Position numbers and translations under genes: made by a program. Source: Linnemannia schmuckeri (taxonomy: Eukaryota > Mortierellomycota > Mortierellomycetes > Mortierellales > Mortierellaceae). From it: a stretch of 64,000 nt of DNA. This document shows, in pieces, positions 45,645-58,361 of this stretch (positions are counted from its first letter, which is position 1; every line of letters starts with the position of its first letter). The DNA is taken from contig JANATG010000001.1 in assembly GCA_029449235.1 (NCBI GenBank), positions 3,658,001 through 3,722,000 of the forward strand. The letters run 5' to 3'. Below the pieces are notes generated by a model. That model saw nothing but the letters and a program-made list of their open reading frames with translations. It did no database searches and was not told the origin of the DNA.

Positions 45645-48600
45645 CACACACATGAATACATGAAGAGCCTTATTGTTCTCACATTGATCCCTCCTTTGTG
45701 CATGTCGTCAGTTGATAGGCGCACTATGGGCCATGTTCTAGGCAGACGCACATGTTGACAATACGCATTCACCCCCATTTCTTCGTTCAGGCCGTTAAAG
45801 TACCTTCCGTACATTGTCCATCAATGGGAAAAAATTACTAAAAGAAGGACCGTAATGGTATCTACCTCACCAATGATTGGAGTTACCCAAGTCTTTCGAT
45901 TGACGTACGGATTACAGAGAGTCTTCCTCCTCGTGTGGACGAGTATGAGTGATCGTGTTCTACATCCGAAGGAACACCACCACCCTCGATTTTATTGACA
46001 TCTTTTTTCTCATCTATCCTTACTTTCAAAGTGTTCTATCATTCCATTAAGGGCTCAGACTCAACCTAACGACGACAACCATACCAACCTCTAATCCATT
46101 TCGCTCGCATTGCTGCTAGTAGAAGAAGGAGAGACAGGCATTGTCGAATGGTAAGATTCGAACAATCTGGACATATCCGTCTTTGGATAAACACAACCAG
46201 TTAAGCGTAGTTGACGTGAACGAACCAAATAGGAGTTTCGCTACAGAGGATCTGACAAATAGATTCATGTAATCAAGAAAATATAATATAGGGATAGGTT
46301 TACTAAACACACGCCTTGAAAAATAATCTAAACCCGAGGGTCTGGACGATGGAGAGAGCGATCAAAGAATTAAAGAAATCGAGATTGGGTGAGGTGAGCG
46401 ATGAAGGAACGAACGAATGAGCAAAGAGGGGTCGAATAATGACGATGATAAAGTGATCAAGAAGACCAAGGGGAGAGACGAAGCGTCGGCTGACAGTTCC
46501 AGGGCAGAGACAAGGAAGCGATAACTGAACTTTATTCAATCAGGGTTCTTAAGAGAGGCGATGGACGAAGGGGAGAAGGGAAGGGAGTAGGATGAATGAA
46601 AGGGGATTGGAGGATTAAGGTTTATGTGGAGGAAAGAGAGAAAGTAAGGCAAAGCGGTTCCATGGGCTTGTAAAAACGGAGATGATTTTTTTCCGGCTCA
46701 TAAAAAATGAAGGCGAGGTTGGTAAATGAGGAGTTGGAATTGCACGGAAGGCGTGAAGGCGTGGGGGACGCCGAGGCAAGGCGAGGTAGAGAGCCAGAAA
46801 AAAAAGGTGCGTAAGAGCGCAGTAAGAGTTAGGTCAGGGAAGGAGGAAAAGTAGACGAAAAAGAGAGATAACCCATAATCGCTCTCATCGTCCTCCCTTC
46901 ACTTTCATTGCTGCTCTCGGATACCACTTTCCCTTGCATAAATGTTGCTTTGTGCTTTTGTTTTGTTTTGTTTGTCTACTTGTCTCAATGGTTTGGGGTA
47001 GAACGAAATGGACATAACAAGTCATAACATCCAAAAGAGTCCTCCCTTTGTTTGCATTGGTTCCTTTATTAGATGCTCAACAATGAAATGAGATGACTAG
47101 AGTTTTACAATCTCTGACCAGACCCCCATGCCCACTCTCTCTCTTTCTCTCTCCCCTTTCTATTATTTTTTTTTTCATCAACAAAAACAACAAATAGCAA
47201 GCAAGCGCCCTCGACAACCACAACAAACAGCAGAGGAGGGAGATCGTTGCGGTTGCGGTAAACAAATGGGCTAGTTTTCATTGGAGGTTGTTAGCAAGAT
47301 AACTCTGTTTTTTGTGTCAAACAAGAAAAAGCCGAGAGTGAGCCCGATGATGGGATTCTTTGCTTCCTTCTCGTTGTTCTCTCCCTCACCTTCCCCCTAA
47401 GTATTCGTTGTCAGTACTCATTTAACAGCCAAAACTACCATAAATGCAAACAAATGAACACTAATATGCGAATGACTCGGTAGGTCATAGTAAGAGGATT
47501 GCTCTGTGAGCTGAAAGGAAAGGAGAGAGTTCATAAAGATATACTATCGTTTTTTTTGTGTCTTTGTTGACACTGAATGATGGACGAATGACAGCCCACC
47601 AGCACGGAGAAAAGTAGAGTCTAAGTCGACTCCGTGCATGCATGCAAGGTTGCTTTCACCTCCAACCATCCGTCATTCACGCGCCCACCTACTCCTGTGT
47701 TTCTCCTTATCACTAAAAACCTAAATGCACGTCTGTCTTTGCAGTCTTGTCCAGTCTCTTTCGTTCATCGCATCTCGACCGCTTCAATTGAATGGGCAGA
47801 GACCATCTGTATTCATTCGCATTTTTTTGTCAAAGCCCAAACACACGGCTATGACCCTCGGAGAGGAAGGAAAGGAGGGAAGGGGGAGTCAAGTGGGCCG
47901 ACGTTTGTTTTGTCCTCTTTCCTCTCTCTCTTGCTCTCACACATTTGTTCCCTGGCAGTCTATTGGGAATAGATAAAAGAACAGTCTCTGAGCAAAGTAC
48001 ACAAATCAGCCATTTACACCAAAAAAACAAAAATGAAGAGCACCAAACATGACGCTGACAGGGTCAACAAGGTTTTGAAGGCACCCCAAGATATGAAATC
48101 TCGCGCCCATCCTATGCGCCCCTCTCGTTACCCGATTTTTTTGGGGAAGTGGGAAGAGAGAAAAAGTCAGTCCGCCAGGCGGTCAGTCAGCCCTTTTTCT
48201 TTGCAAAGCCTGTTTGTGTGTTTTCGCGTCTGTCTGCCATTAGGGGACAAGGTAGGAAGCAATGGGGCGAGGAGAACATGGCGTTGATGTTGATGTTGGT
48301 GACCATGAGAGCCATTCAATTTAAAAAATAGAATGAGATTACAACCCCAAGGTTCATCATCATTCCCCCTTCTCCTTTCCTCCTTTACGCCCACGCTCTT
48401 CATTCCTACCTTCAAATGTGCTTCACTACACGTTATTTGGAAGAAGCAGTAAAAAAAAAAAAAAAAAAGGGGGGGGGGAGAGAGAGAGAGAGAGGTACGC
48501 GAGTGACAGAAAGAAAGATACTCATTTCCTCGTACGTGGAGGGAGGGAGGAAGGATGTCAAAAAACCCGAGGTACATTATCTTGCGTTTCTCGTATTTGG

Positions 48601-49575
48601 ATGCACATGGACAAGGGCGTTCAGTGGTGGTTTTTTTTATACACGGCACGTTAGAGATGAGAAGAGAAGGGAAAAAGAACCAACGAACAGTCGGACTTTT
48701 CAAGTCCGGTCCAGCTGTAGAGCTATTTTACCAGTAGCAAGAAAGAAAAAAAAGAGATTGGGGGGAGGAGCGATGGAATGCAACTGCGAGATTAAAAAAA
48801 ACCCCCCACGGTGTTGTTTTTTGGTTGGAGGGTTTGAAAGATGGGCAAGAAGGACCCTGGGAGTCGAGGCCATTCAATGGCCGCCCTCCTTCTATATCGC
48901 CCACAGAGAGCCAGCGAAAAGAAATGAGAGATTGATGAGAGAGAGGTGGGGATGGAGAAGGAGTGAGAGCAATATTTTTTAGTTTGCAATCTTCTATCCC
49001 AACCCACGGCGCAAAAGTGAACAGACAGAAGGGAGAGAAGAGAGAAGAGGGCAGAGGATGGAACAGAGGGATGTGAGCTCGTTTGCTTGTGCGACCTAGA
49101 TAGGATATCTCAATGGTACTAAAAAGACCCTCAGAGAGAGAGCCAGACAGAGGGAGACAGAGAGAGAGGGAGAGTGAGGAAGGAGAGTGAATGACCAGAC
49201 AAACCATCCATCATTCAACCAACCAAATAACAACAAAGCAAAACAAACAAACAAACACTCTCGAAGCAGACACATAACAAAACAAACAAAGAAACGGTCT
49301 GGGTCTCTCGGCGTTTCCCTTTTCGGCCTCCTACATGCCCTAAGCCAGTCAGCTATTTGATTGTTGTTTGTTGTTCTGTTTGCTGGCTGCATCTTGTCCT
49401 TACCCCCTTTGCCCAACTAGCACAAAATAAACAACTCGGCAATCGTCCCATTTTGGGTCCGAACCGTGCATATCTTCTCGGCGCCCACATTTTCTCCATT
49501 ATTTGTTTTTTTCTCTCTCTCCCACTTCTCCTCTCGTCTCGCCTCGTTTGTTAATCCTTCTCGACCCTGCATTAG

Positions 49576-49619
49576 ATATCGGACGCGCCTTCATCGCCAT
49601 CGCCGTCATAGCCTTTGGG
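49576..49619 (+). other. Exon-like fragment resembling a DoxX-type helix
   Basis: A 44-nt piece bounded by a TTAG acceptor and a GTAAGC donor encodes IGRAFIAIAVIAFG, similar in feel to the LGRIFFALxxIAFG helix of DoxX-like membrane proteins. No flanking exons were found. It may be a gene relic or chance. Confidence 0.2.
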
Positions 49620-50266
49620 GTAAGCGAGATGCATTATCTAAACAAAAAAGTAGACAGCGTCAATGATTGTGTTGACGTGGCATGGGGATAGCCAGGTAGG
49701 CAGACAGAAGGACAGCCAAACGCGTTTTTGAGCGGGGTAAAAGTCGAAAGAGAGGTGCATAATCTCGGCGTCGATATGCATGGTGTGGGAGGCGGGGCAG
49801 ACAAATAGGCGGAGATAACCGCGCTATTAGTGAGGCTATAAAACGGTAAACCGGACTCTTTCTGGGCATTAGCAAAGAAAAATGCATCGCTCCCACGTTT
49901 TTGTTCAAGGATGTTGAAACACATGGGTAATATACCCGGAATGGTTGCTTTACTTAGTTGACAGTTTAGACGTACTATAAAGAAACATATGGGGGTATGC
50001 CACGTTATTGAGCGCAAGATCTTAAAAAGCGGGTGCAAAAATATGTCATTGGCACTGGTATTCAAGCACACGCAGTGGACATTTTTGCATGTGAATGGAG
50101 CTGAACTGCTTTCTTTGATTCGGTGTAATGGCTCTCACTATGCGAGATGAAGGAGAGGAAGGTGTAGAGTGCAAGTCAACTCTTTCGTTAGCTACCCTTT
50201 TCTTACAACTATCCATTTTGTTCCATTCATACCAAGACAAGACGCGGGCTGGGAGGTCAAGTTCGC

Positions 50267-50476
50267 ATGGGCTTAAGGGGAGATAAATGCTCACATTTCC
50301 GAACAGCACAACCGCTATTTTTCGAACAGCAAAACGCTTTCACCGTTCCGCATTGCGCTTTCACCGATCCGCACAAGTGGTTTAACGAATGCGCTCAAAC
50401 GATCATAGACACAGGGGAAGGGGAACTTGACCAGGACATCATAGATCTCAGGGTGCTGACCAAATGGTCTCAATAA
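50267..50476 (+). CDS. Possible 69-residue protein, unrecognised
   Basis: This frame has balanced composition, unlike the low-complexity frames around it, and includes AFTDPHKWFNECAQTIIDTG followed by an acidic stretch and a C-terminal VLTKWSQ. No domain is recognised. It may be a small gene, a last exon or a relic. Confidence 0.25.
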   Translation: MGLRGDKCSHFRTAQPLFFEQQNAFTVPHCAFTDPHKWFNECAQTIIDTGEGELDQDIIDLRVLTKWSQ

Positions 50477-51444
50477 TGCTTATCTACATTTCAGACCATG
50501 TCTCGCATTCTAAGCGTTTGGCATATATAGGAGGAGGAATAAAGGAAGAGGGTCTTAATAGAGCCAGAACCAGGAATAATCAATCAGCAAGCTACTGTAC
50601 TCCGCAAGAAGCAAGGAAAAAGGAGTCCCCGACCTGAATCTTTATTTTATGAGAGAGCTCAATGAACGCTGTTAACTTTGTCCGAGACAACCAGTACCTT
50701 CTAAGCATCCTAGAGAGCCGATTCTTGGAGCCGTTATTCCTGGATGAGGGAGCATTATTTTTCACTTGCAGTCTTGTTGCGCTATATAGGTACTACTTCC
50801 GCTTCGTATGTGGTGTATGCATGGCCCTTTCGCCCTACCCAGGTAGTTACCTGTTCCTGACCACTCATGGATGAATGTATGATGTATGACGACGTTGGAA
50901 TGAAAAAAAAAGTCCACGTGCATGTTCACTTTTCTTTAAAAATAGCCACGGCTGTGCCAAGAATGGCGAGAAAAGGTAAAGAAATGAATGCAAGGAAGGA
51001 AAAGCAAGCGGAAAAAGCGGAAGAGCGACCGACTGTGTCTATGGCAAGTGGAAAGTGGAAGAGCGCAACCGTCCCGATGACGATATATGTGAAGGAAAGA
51101 GCGGATGATTCTTCAGCGACCTTCTTTAGTTTCTTCGCCCTTTTGTGAGTACCTGTCTGCGCCTCATGGCATGGCATGTTGTTGCTGTCAACTGCTCAGC
51201 CCTTTTTTCTTTTTTTTGCCTCTGTTGACCTAGTCAGTCAGCAAGCGCAGTCAGGTCAGTTCAGGACGAGGTCGGACTCCAGGGGACAAGGAATACAAAT
51301 TCTTTTCAACTTTCCAATTAAGATTTCTCATCCATTTCTTCCTCATCACTTTCATTCACTTTCAACTTTCATCAACTCATCTCTCTTTCTCATTCCAACC
51401 AAACCACCCCTCAAGCGCTCATATATACCCACTGCACCATAAAC

Positions 51445-52915
51445 ATGCCTGCGACACTCAAACCCAACTCTAATATTTCTACTATCGCTACTCCTGTTAC
51501 TACAACATGTACGAAGGAGGAGAACATTCTACACCAAGCCTGGCATTCACTCGAAGAGGCTCTTCACCTGCGCGAGCCTATGCCCCCACCAGGTAACATT
51601 TAGTTACTTTCTCGAAAAAATAAAGATCTTCGCCACTGATAAAAACTTGCCAGGAACAAAACGCTAACATGTCTCACTGATCTTCTTTGTCCATTTTTAA
51701 ATTTAGTTCCCCCCAAAGACGAAAAGTGGCTGGTAAAGACAGTCGATCTCTCTCTGTCCCATGACCAGGAACCAGACCCATCCTTCTGGGACAAGATCGT
51801 CCTCAAAATTACATCTCTGCACTCTTCCAACCCAGACAACGACGACAGCCATGATGACGAGGCTGTCTCAATCTCAGTCCCCACCGATGCGGCTCTCAAA
51901 CAACTCGGGGTCCATGACGATGACCATGAGCGCCAGGAAAAGTCCAATTACTTCAAGAGGATGTCTGCTCGCTGCAAGGAGAAGTTTGAGGAGGACAACA
52001 GACACTCCGCTGGCTCGGATGCTCTCACTCCCTCGATTTCTACCACCTCTGTCGACCAGGAGAGCTCAGACGACAACGAATATAAGCATCACCGCCATAC
52101 GCTCCGACACCTTCTCCCTTCGCGCTGGACGCATCGTCATCGGGAAATGCAAGTCAGTATTTCCCCCAGGGTCGATCCCAAGGAGATGAAGGCTGCCCAT
52201 GCGGCCATCTACCACCAGAGCCAGGAAAGCAACGACGAGGATGAACGCGAGGGCCATAGACTCTTTGGAGCCTGGTGGGGCTGTCACGATAACCGGTCGG
52301 TGAGCTCGTTGGACAAGGACATCGAGGACGACTGGGAAAAAATCAGTCTGCCTTCGCACAAGGACGAGAAGAGACGGAGTATGGGGGAGCAGAACGGAGC
52401 CCTTCCTGTAATCTATGTACCAGAGGCGAGTACCACCAATGGATCTAAGCGGAAGTGGTGGAAGCACAAATCGCACTCATCCGAGTCTTCCCTCCCGACT
52501 ACTGCCGCTGCCGAGACCCCCGCCTCGCGCAAGCAGGACCAAAAGGCCAAACTTAAGAAGCACCAAGCCATTGCCCAAGCTGGTAAGCATCTTCTTTTGT
52601 TCGCAATCATGTGTCTGTATCTGTCCGTTGCTGCTTGCTTGTAAGAGTTGTGTGCTAACTAAATTATGTTCTATTATTATATTGAAAATAGCTGCTTATG
52701 AGGCAATGAAAGAGTACCAGGCGCGTAAGATCCGACAGGGCAAGAAGGTGTCACACGGAGAGATGAAAGCTATTCTCGCAGGTATGGCGATGGCGGAGGC
52801 GGTCAAGCTGCTCGAGTCCCGACTTGGAAGCGATGAAGATGATGACGAGAGAGACGAGACCGTTGCCGAAGCTGGATCCTCTGCACTCAAGCTATTTGAG
52901 CTTTTGCGCCAGTAA
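51445..52915 (+). CDS. Protein with CipC/DUF3759-like C-terminus
   Basis: Three exons (51445-51592, 51707-52582, 52692-52915) encode 415 residues. The last exon carries AAYEAMKEYQARKIRQGKKV, then SHGEMKAILAGMAMAEAVKLLE, which matches the pattern of fungal CipC/DUF3759 proteins (small proteins induced by antibiotic stress or during infection, function unknown). The other 340 residues are hydrophilic, with charged and Ser-rich stretches (DNDDSHDDE, KHHRHTLRHLLPSRW), and look largely disordered. DUF3759 proteins are usually short, so this is a long, N-terminally extended form. AATAAAT at about 52962 may be the polyadenylation signal. The domain call is from motif resemblance only. Confidence 0.75.
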
Positions 52916-53624
52916 ATTGCGTCGAACCATTGAGTCCTCTCCCCTCTTGCTCATTTCTCGAAATAAATATATGACTTCATTATTTGTCCGATGGCCAATC
53001 AGTTGAGTCCGTTACCCCGTGGCCTGTGCGTCGTCTGTTTGAAAAAGAGACCATGATGTGGCCAGGTAACGGAACTATTGACTGTGTTGCAGGAGTTGGT
53101 TCTACACAAAATTGCTTTAGATATGCTATGCTGCCGTAGAATAAAAATCAAAGGAGCCTTTGGATGAACGGAAGGAAGACAGAAAGGTATGAACGAGAAG
53201 ATACATCTCTGAAGTTATATCGAAGGAACGATACGACGATGACCCCATTTGATCACCTAGGGCTTGGATCAGCAGAGCTAAGAGAGCAATTTTGTCTTTC
53301 CATTATTTTTATCAATTCATTTTTTTTTTTTTTTTTTTTTTTTGCGTTGTGGCTTCCTTCTTCTCTTCCTTTACCCCTTTTGCCTCTGATCGCAACGCCA
53401 CCACTTCTACTCTACCCACCTTCTCTCCATTCGCCATCACCCTTCTTCTCTTCTTTTTTCTTCTTTCTCGATTCAAACCTAAACTACCTCACAACCTTTG
53501 CTCTCACAGCCGACTTTCATTTTCTGTTTTAAAACTCCTCTCCTCCTCCCTCTGTAATACACCCTCAAACTTGGCATTCCCCTCCTTTCCTCTCATTGCT
53601 TTGATCAAACAACAACGACCTCTA
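52916..53624. other. Promoter region of the Cyc8/Ssn6 gene
   Basis: No gene is supported. A run of 24 T (53320-53343) and a long CT-rich tract precede the start codon. The frame is open upstream of the chosen ATG back to 53292 but encodes Phe/Leu-rich sequence from the pyrimidine tract, so it is read as leader. Confidence 0.5.
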
Positions 53625-56600
53625 ATGAACGCTGGTCCAGGTCCAGGTCCCTCTGCCACCGTGGCCCATGGTCCACCACCATCCATTGGAAACAACAACC
53701 CCAATAACAAAACCAGCACACCCTCAGGAACTGGACCAGTCGGCCCTCAGGCAGCAGCACTAGGTGCCGGTCCAGTACCCATAATTGCCTCCCCTGCGCA
53801 ACGACTCGACGCGATTGACGAACAGGTCTGGCTGCAAATCGGGTCACTTGCAGAATCGATGGGCGAGTTTGATCGAGCCATGAATTCATACGAATCTGCC
53901 CTCAGTCACAACTACCAGTCCGTCAACGCTCTCAATCTCATTGCTGAACTCTACCGGTCTCGCGAAAACTTTCCTAAGGTATTTAGTTGGCTCACTTGCA
54001 ACAAACAAAGTATTAATATTTATTTGAACTCGTGTTCTCTTTTAGCACGAGTCGACGTAAAACAAGAGAGGCGAGGAAGGGGGAGGCGTTGGACCCTGTT
54101 TCATTCATAACGATAATGCGGAGGATATTTCCCTTTTCTTTAAAACGGTCTCCTGACTCATTTCATGCATTTTTTTTTTTTTAAAATAGGCAGCCGAGAA
54201 CTTTCAGAAGATCTTGGCAATCGACAATGCCAGTGGAGAAGTCTGGGGCGCGCTTGGGCATTGCTATTTGATGATGGATGAGCTCCCAAAGGCTTACACT
54301 GCTTACCAGAGTGCTCTCCACCATCTTCCCAACCCCAAGGTGCGTTCTCATTTCGATTTCTCTTGACTCAACATCAACAAGGGCACAAAGCAACGGTCAA
54401 GGGACTAAAAGGAACATTCTGGACAAGGCATATTGTTTTGATAGAAAGAGGAAAAATGATACAACCTTGAGCAGGGGCCATGAGGTCAAACGGGACATTG
54501 TGGAAATGGACAGTCGGGATAATGGGATAGACCGCAATGTCTGTTTGATCGAGCATGCGCTGGAAGCAATATCGATGATGACAACGGGATGGCATCAGCA
54601 TCGGGCGACTACAAGGATCAACTACCTCACCATATCAACAATCCATCAATCACCACCAACCATTATGATGGACAACCTGCGATTGACATCGACATGATAC
54701 AATATTTATTTTGAATCGACGCCTTTTTTTGGTCCTTGTAGGATGCGAAACTCTGGTACGGCATCGGTATTCTGTACGACCGCTATGGCTCGTCCGAACA
54801 TGCGGAGGAGGCCTTTTCGGCCGTCATGCGTATGGACCCCAAGTACGAAAAGGCAAACGAAATTTATTTTCGACTGGGTATCATTTACAAAGGACAACAG
54901 AAATATGCCCAGAGTTTGGAGGTAAGCAAGTAAATACTCGTTGTAAAAAACTGGAACTATGCTTTGCATAGTAACTAATTATTTACTTGATCCTGTTGGT
55001 ATTCACTTTAGTGCTTCCGATACATCCTTCACACACCACCTCGCCCTCTCACAGAAGCTGACATTTGGTTCCAGATTGGTCATGTCCACGAGCAGCAAAA
55101 GGAAGTATGCATATTCACTGCTGTATTACGTCCGTTTGTTTACTGTCACAATAGACAATAGGTTGACTCACAACAACATATTTTCTACATTTCAATAGTA
55201 CACGGCAGCAAAGGATGCATATGAGCGTGTCTTGGCCGAGAACCCAAATCACGCCAAGGTCTTGCAGCAGCTCGGATGGCTTTATCACCAGCAAAATGCA
55301 GTATTTGTGAATCAGGACCAGGCCATCAGCTTTTTGACTCGCTCGATCGAGGCCGACGGTTCGGATGCTCAGTCGTGGTATCTGATGGGACGATGCTATA
55401 TGGCTCAGCAAAAGTACAACAAGGCTTATGAGGCGTACCAGCAGGCTGTCTACCGCGACAGCAAGAATCCGACTTTCTGGTGTTCGATTGGTCTACTCTA
55501 CTTCCAGATCAACCAGTACAGAGATGCATTGGATGCGTACAGCAAGGCGATCAGGATTAACCCCAACATCAGTGAGGTCTGGTTCGATCTTGGCGCCCTT
55601 TATGAAGCATGCAATAACCAGGTCAGCGACGCGATTGATGCCTACCAGCGCGCCTCGGATCTAGATCCCGAGAATCCACATATCAAGCAGCGACTTGCTT
55701 ATCTGCGTCATGGCGGTTCTGAGCCAGGTGGCCCTAACCCTCCTTATCCAGGAGAGATGAACCCCAACGGTTATCCACACAATACTGAAGGACTCAACGG
55801 TCAGCATGCCTTTGCTCAAGTAAGCATCAGTTGACATGCTTCATATATGAGTCACACTCTCCAATACCCAAACATTGCAACTAACAGTATCGCACGGTTT
55901 GTAGAGATCTACCATGGCTCCTCAGGGTCCCCCTACAGGAATGCAGGGATACAGTGGACGCCAGCAACCGGGACCCCCTGTTCCTTTAGTACGAACCTCA
56001 CTTTGCTATCTCGCAAACATGGTCAGCCCTTTGAAGCAAAGTTGATCCGTAAACGACAATTCTGACATTGTTGCATTAATCCTTTGTTTTAGATGAATGA
56101 ACATCAGGGACGAGACTTGCCACTTCCAGGACCTGGAGCAGGACCTTCAGGATACATGGCCGACGAAAAGCAGCCTCACATTCCCGGCATCAATGCAGCA
56201 CGTCCTCCAACTCCAGTTGGCGCCATGCCTCAAATGATCTCAGGAGATCGTCCACCCCATGCGGTGACTCCTTCCGCGCCGGCTCGTATTCGCCCACCTC
56301 AAGGACCGCCTCGATCACCTGCACCTGAAGGACGCCCATATGGAAGACACGGATCGCCTGCCATGGCCCCTCCCGGCGGCGGGCATGGCCATGATCCTAA
56401 TCACCCGCCTCAGCACATCTACGGACCTCCTCCTCCTCGCGGAATGGTGCAAGCTGGTCCTCCTCAAGGATACGATCGACAGGAAGAGGATGCGAGAATG
56501 AGACAAGAACATCTTCAAGTTTACCAACACCAACGTCAACGCTCTGGAGAATACATGCGACCAAATAACATGGACGAAGGACAGTATGCACCTCACCATC

Positions 56601-57919
56601 AACGTCGTCACCCTTCAGATCCTCACACCCTCGCCCCAACGCCTCCAAGGGACGAGCGCAGACCCATCCCACCTCCAGGAGGAGGCTACCCTCAACAAGG
56701 AACTCAACAATTTGAAGAGCGTTGGGCGCAGCATGGCCGCCACCCATCGGATGATCGATCTCGGGAGATGATGCAGCAGCAGCATGCCAATGCCAGTCGT
56801 GGCCAGGGACTCCGACCAGGTTACCCACCAAATGCTCCAGGTTATGGACCACCAAAAGAGCGAAGCTCTCAACATCAGCAACAGCAACGTTCTAGCAACA
56901 ACTCGCCTGTCCCTGGTAGCCATCCCGACTACCAGAAACGAGACCTCAGAGAGCAAGGCATGGCTTACGAGGAGCAAGACCAAAGGCGCAGAGGCAGCGG
57001 TTTGGAGCACGAATCTCAGGGACAAGCTCCTCAAGACAACCGAATGGCAGATGTTCGACCTACGGAGCACCAAGATCAAGATGACGTTGCGGCTTCGTTA
57101 GTGTCTCTCAGCGGGAAGGGGTATGGTGGAGGTGGTTCCAACGGCAGTTCTCGCCATCGTGCACGTGCTGAGGACGATGACTATGATATGGAGGAGCCCG
57201 AGTCTGCATCAACTGGAAATATACGCGCACCTGTGACACAGGACACCAAAGAGCGGTCATCTGCACCCAGATCATACAGCCAACGCGACAGCGGACGCGA
57301 GCATAGCTCTACACCTCAACCTGGCTCTTACTCAAAGCAGCAAAGCCAGGGTCAAGGACGGCCTGAGGAGCGATCTGAGCCACAACATGGCGGGCCGATT
57401 GATGATGATAGGGGAGGACCTATTAGCGCCTCTCTCGTTCAGAGTATGGATTCGTCGGCAGTTTTTGACCATCAGGAGCGATCATCCACAAAGTCTCATG
57501 CAGAGAAGGAGGGTACCTCGAGCGCGCGTTGGGAGCATGATGAGGCAATGGCCTCAGTTGAGCAGCATACATCGATGAATGACGAAGCCCAGCAGCAGCA
57601 GCCATCTGGACAACAGGCAAATGACGAGAAGGACCTCAGTGCTGCTCAACAGGGCAACAACGACAACAACAACAACAATACTCGATCCGATTCATCAGCC
57701 AGGCCACCCACTTCTGAGACTTTGGCTGTTTCTGCAGTTGCCAAGCCTGCTGCTGCTGCTGCCGCTCCTGTGCCTGCACAAAATGACGGTACAGAGATGG
57801 AAGAAGGAGAGGTGCGTGAGGATGAGGATGAGGAGGTGGATGAGGTTTTGAGCTCTGGTGCTGTACCCACTGCTGCTGTTGCAGGTAAGGATGCAGCATC
57901 ATCCAAGGAGCAGAAGTAG
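53625..57919 (+). CDS. CYC8: Cyc8/Ssn6-type TPR co-repressor
   Basis: Seven exons (53625-53978, 54190-54339, 54742-54921, 55012-55104, 55199-55819, 55905-55988, 56093-57919), phase 0 throughout, encode 1102 residues. Cyc8/Ssn6 pairs with Tup1 as a general transcriptional co-repressor recruited by DNA-binding repressors. A Pro/Gly-rich N-tail is followed by about ten TPR repeats (about residues 63-430). Examples are QVWLQIGSLAESMGEFDRAM, GEVWGALGHCYLMMDELPKA, DAKLWYGIGILYDRYGSSEH, IWFQIGHVHEQQKEY and TFWCSIGLLYFQINQYRDAL. The repeat order matches yeast Cyc8. The C-terminal 600 residues are disordered, rich in Gln, Pro and His, and end in acidic EEGEVREDEDEEVDEVL. Exon boundaries often fall between TPR helices. 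Confidence 0.95.
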
Positions 57920-58361
57920 CGACCATCATCGTTGATAGCAAAGCAAGCAAGCGCTTTGAGGTACGATTGAAAAAAAAAATCAGCATCATGGCATCTCTTC
58001 TTGGGCGTACATGTTTTTTTTCAGCAATTTCTAGATTGCTGGTGATTGACAAACTTTGTAGACGATCAATGCTTTGCACCCTTATTTCGACCTATTTGAA
58101 GCATACGTGATATGAACGAAGACGACATTAACATGTATATGAATCACAGAGATTTGGTTGACACTGTACTCTGTTACGATGACTGGGCAATATGATATGC
58201 AAGTGAGGAGATAAAAAGGTGAGCCATTCGGGATAGATTGCTAGAGTGCGGCGTCTTAAGGGAACGATTCTTTACTTTAAAAGGGAAACAATGTGAATAT
58301 TTGGACAACCCTCCACGTTTCATTTTTCAGGAATAACAGCAACAACCATCCCGCAGCAATC
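57920..58361. other. Spacer, Cyc8 to GNAT gene
   Basis: No gene is seen. It holds the Cyc8 3' flank and the short promoter of the acetyltransferase gene. Confidence 0.5.

Larger units (their letters stand above)
41680..51444. other. 9.8-kb gene-poor region
   Basis: This is the largest gap in the window. I saw no gene with recognisable domains on either strand. It holds a (CAA)n microsatellite (43928-43995), a cluster of overlapping inverted repeats (45560-45644), a short exon-like DoxX-resembling piece (49576-49619), a 69-codon frame (50267-50476) and purine/pyrimidine tracts such as (AG)n at 48478-48494. It separates divergent promoters of the GATA factor and the CipC-like gene, so part may be regulatory. 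Confidence 0.5.

Noticed and set aside
46100..46210. tRNA on the minus strand suggested by GTTCGAATC near 46155
   Set aside because: No box A at the right spacing and no pairing acceptor stem could be found.
48416..48982. 188-codon Lys/Arg/Glu-rich frame
   Set aside because: Built on poly-A, poly-G and (AG)n repeats; no protein character.
49634..50071. 145-codon minus-strand frame
   Set aside because: Composition is mixed but no domain, signal or splice pattern is seen, and a weak exon-like piece lies on the opposite strand at its edge; treated as chance.
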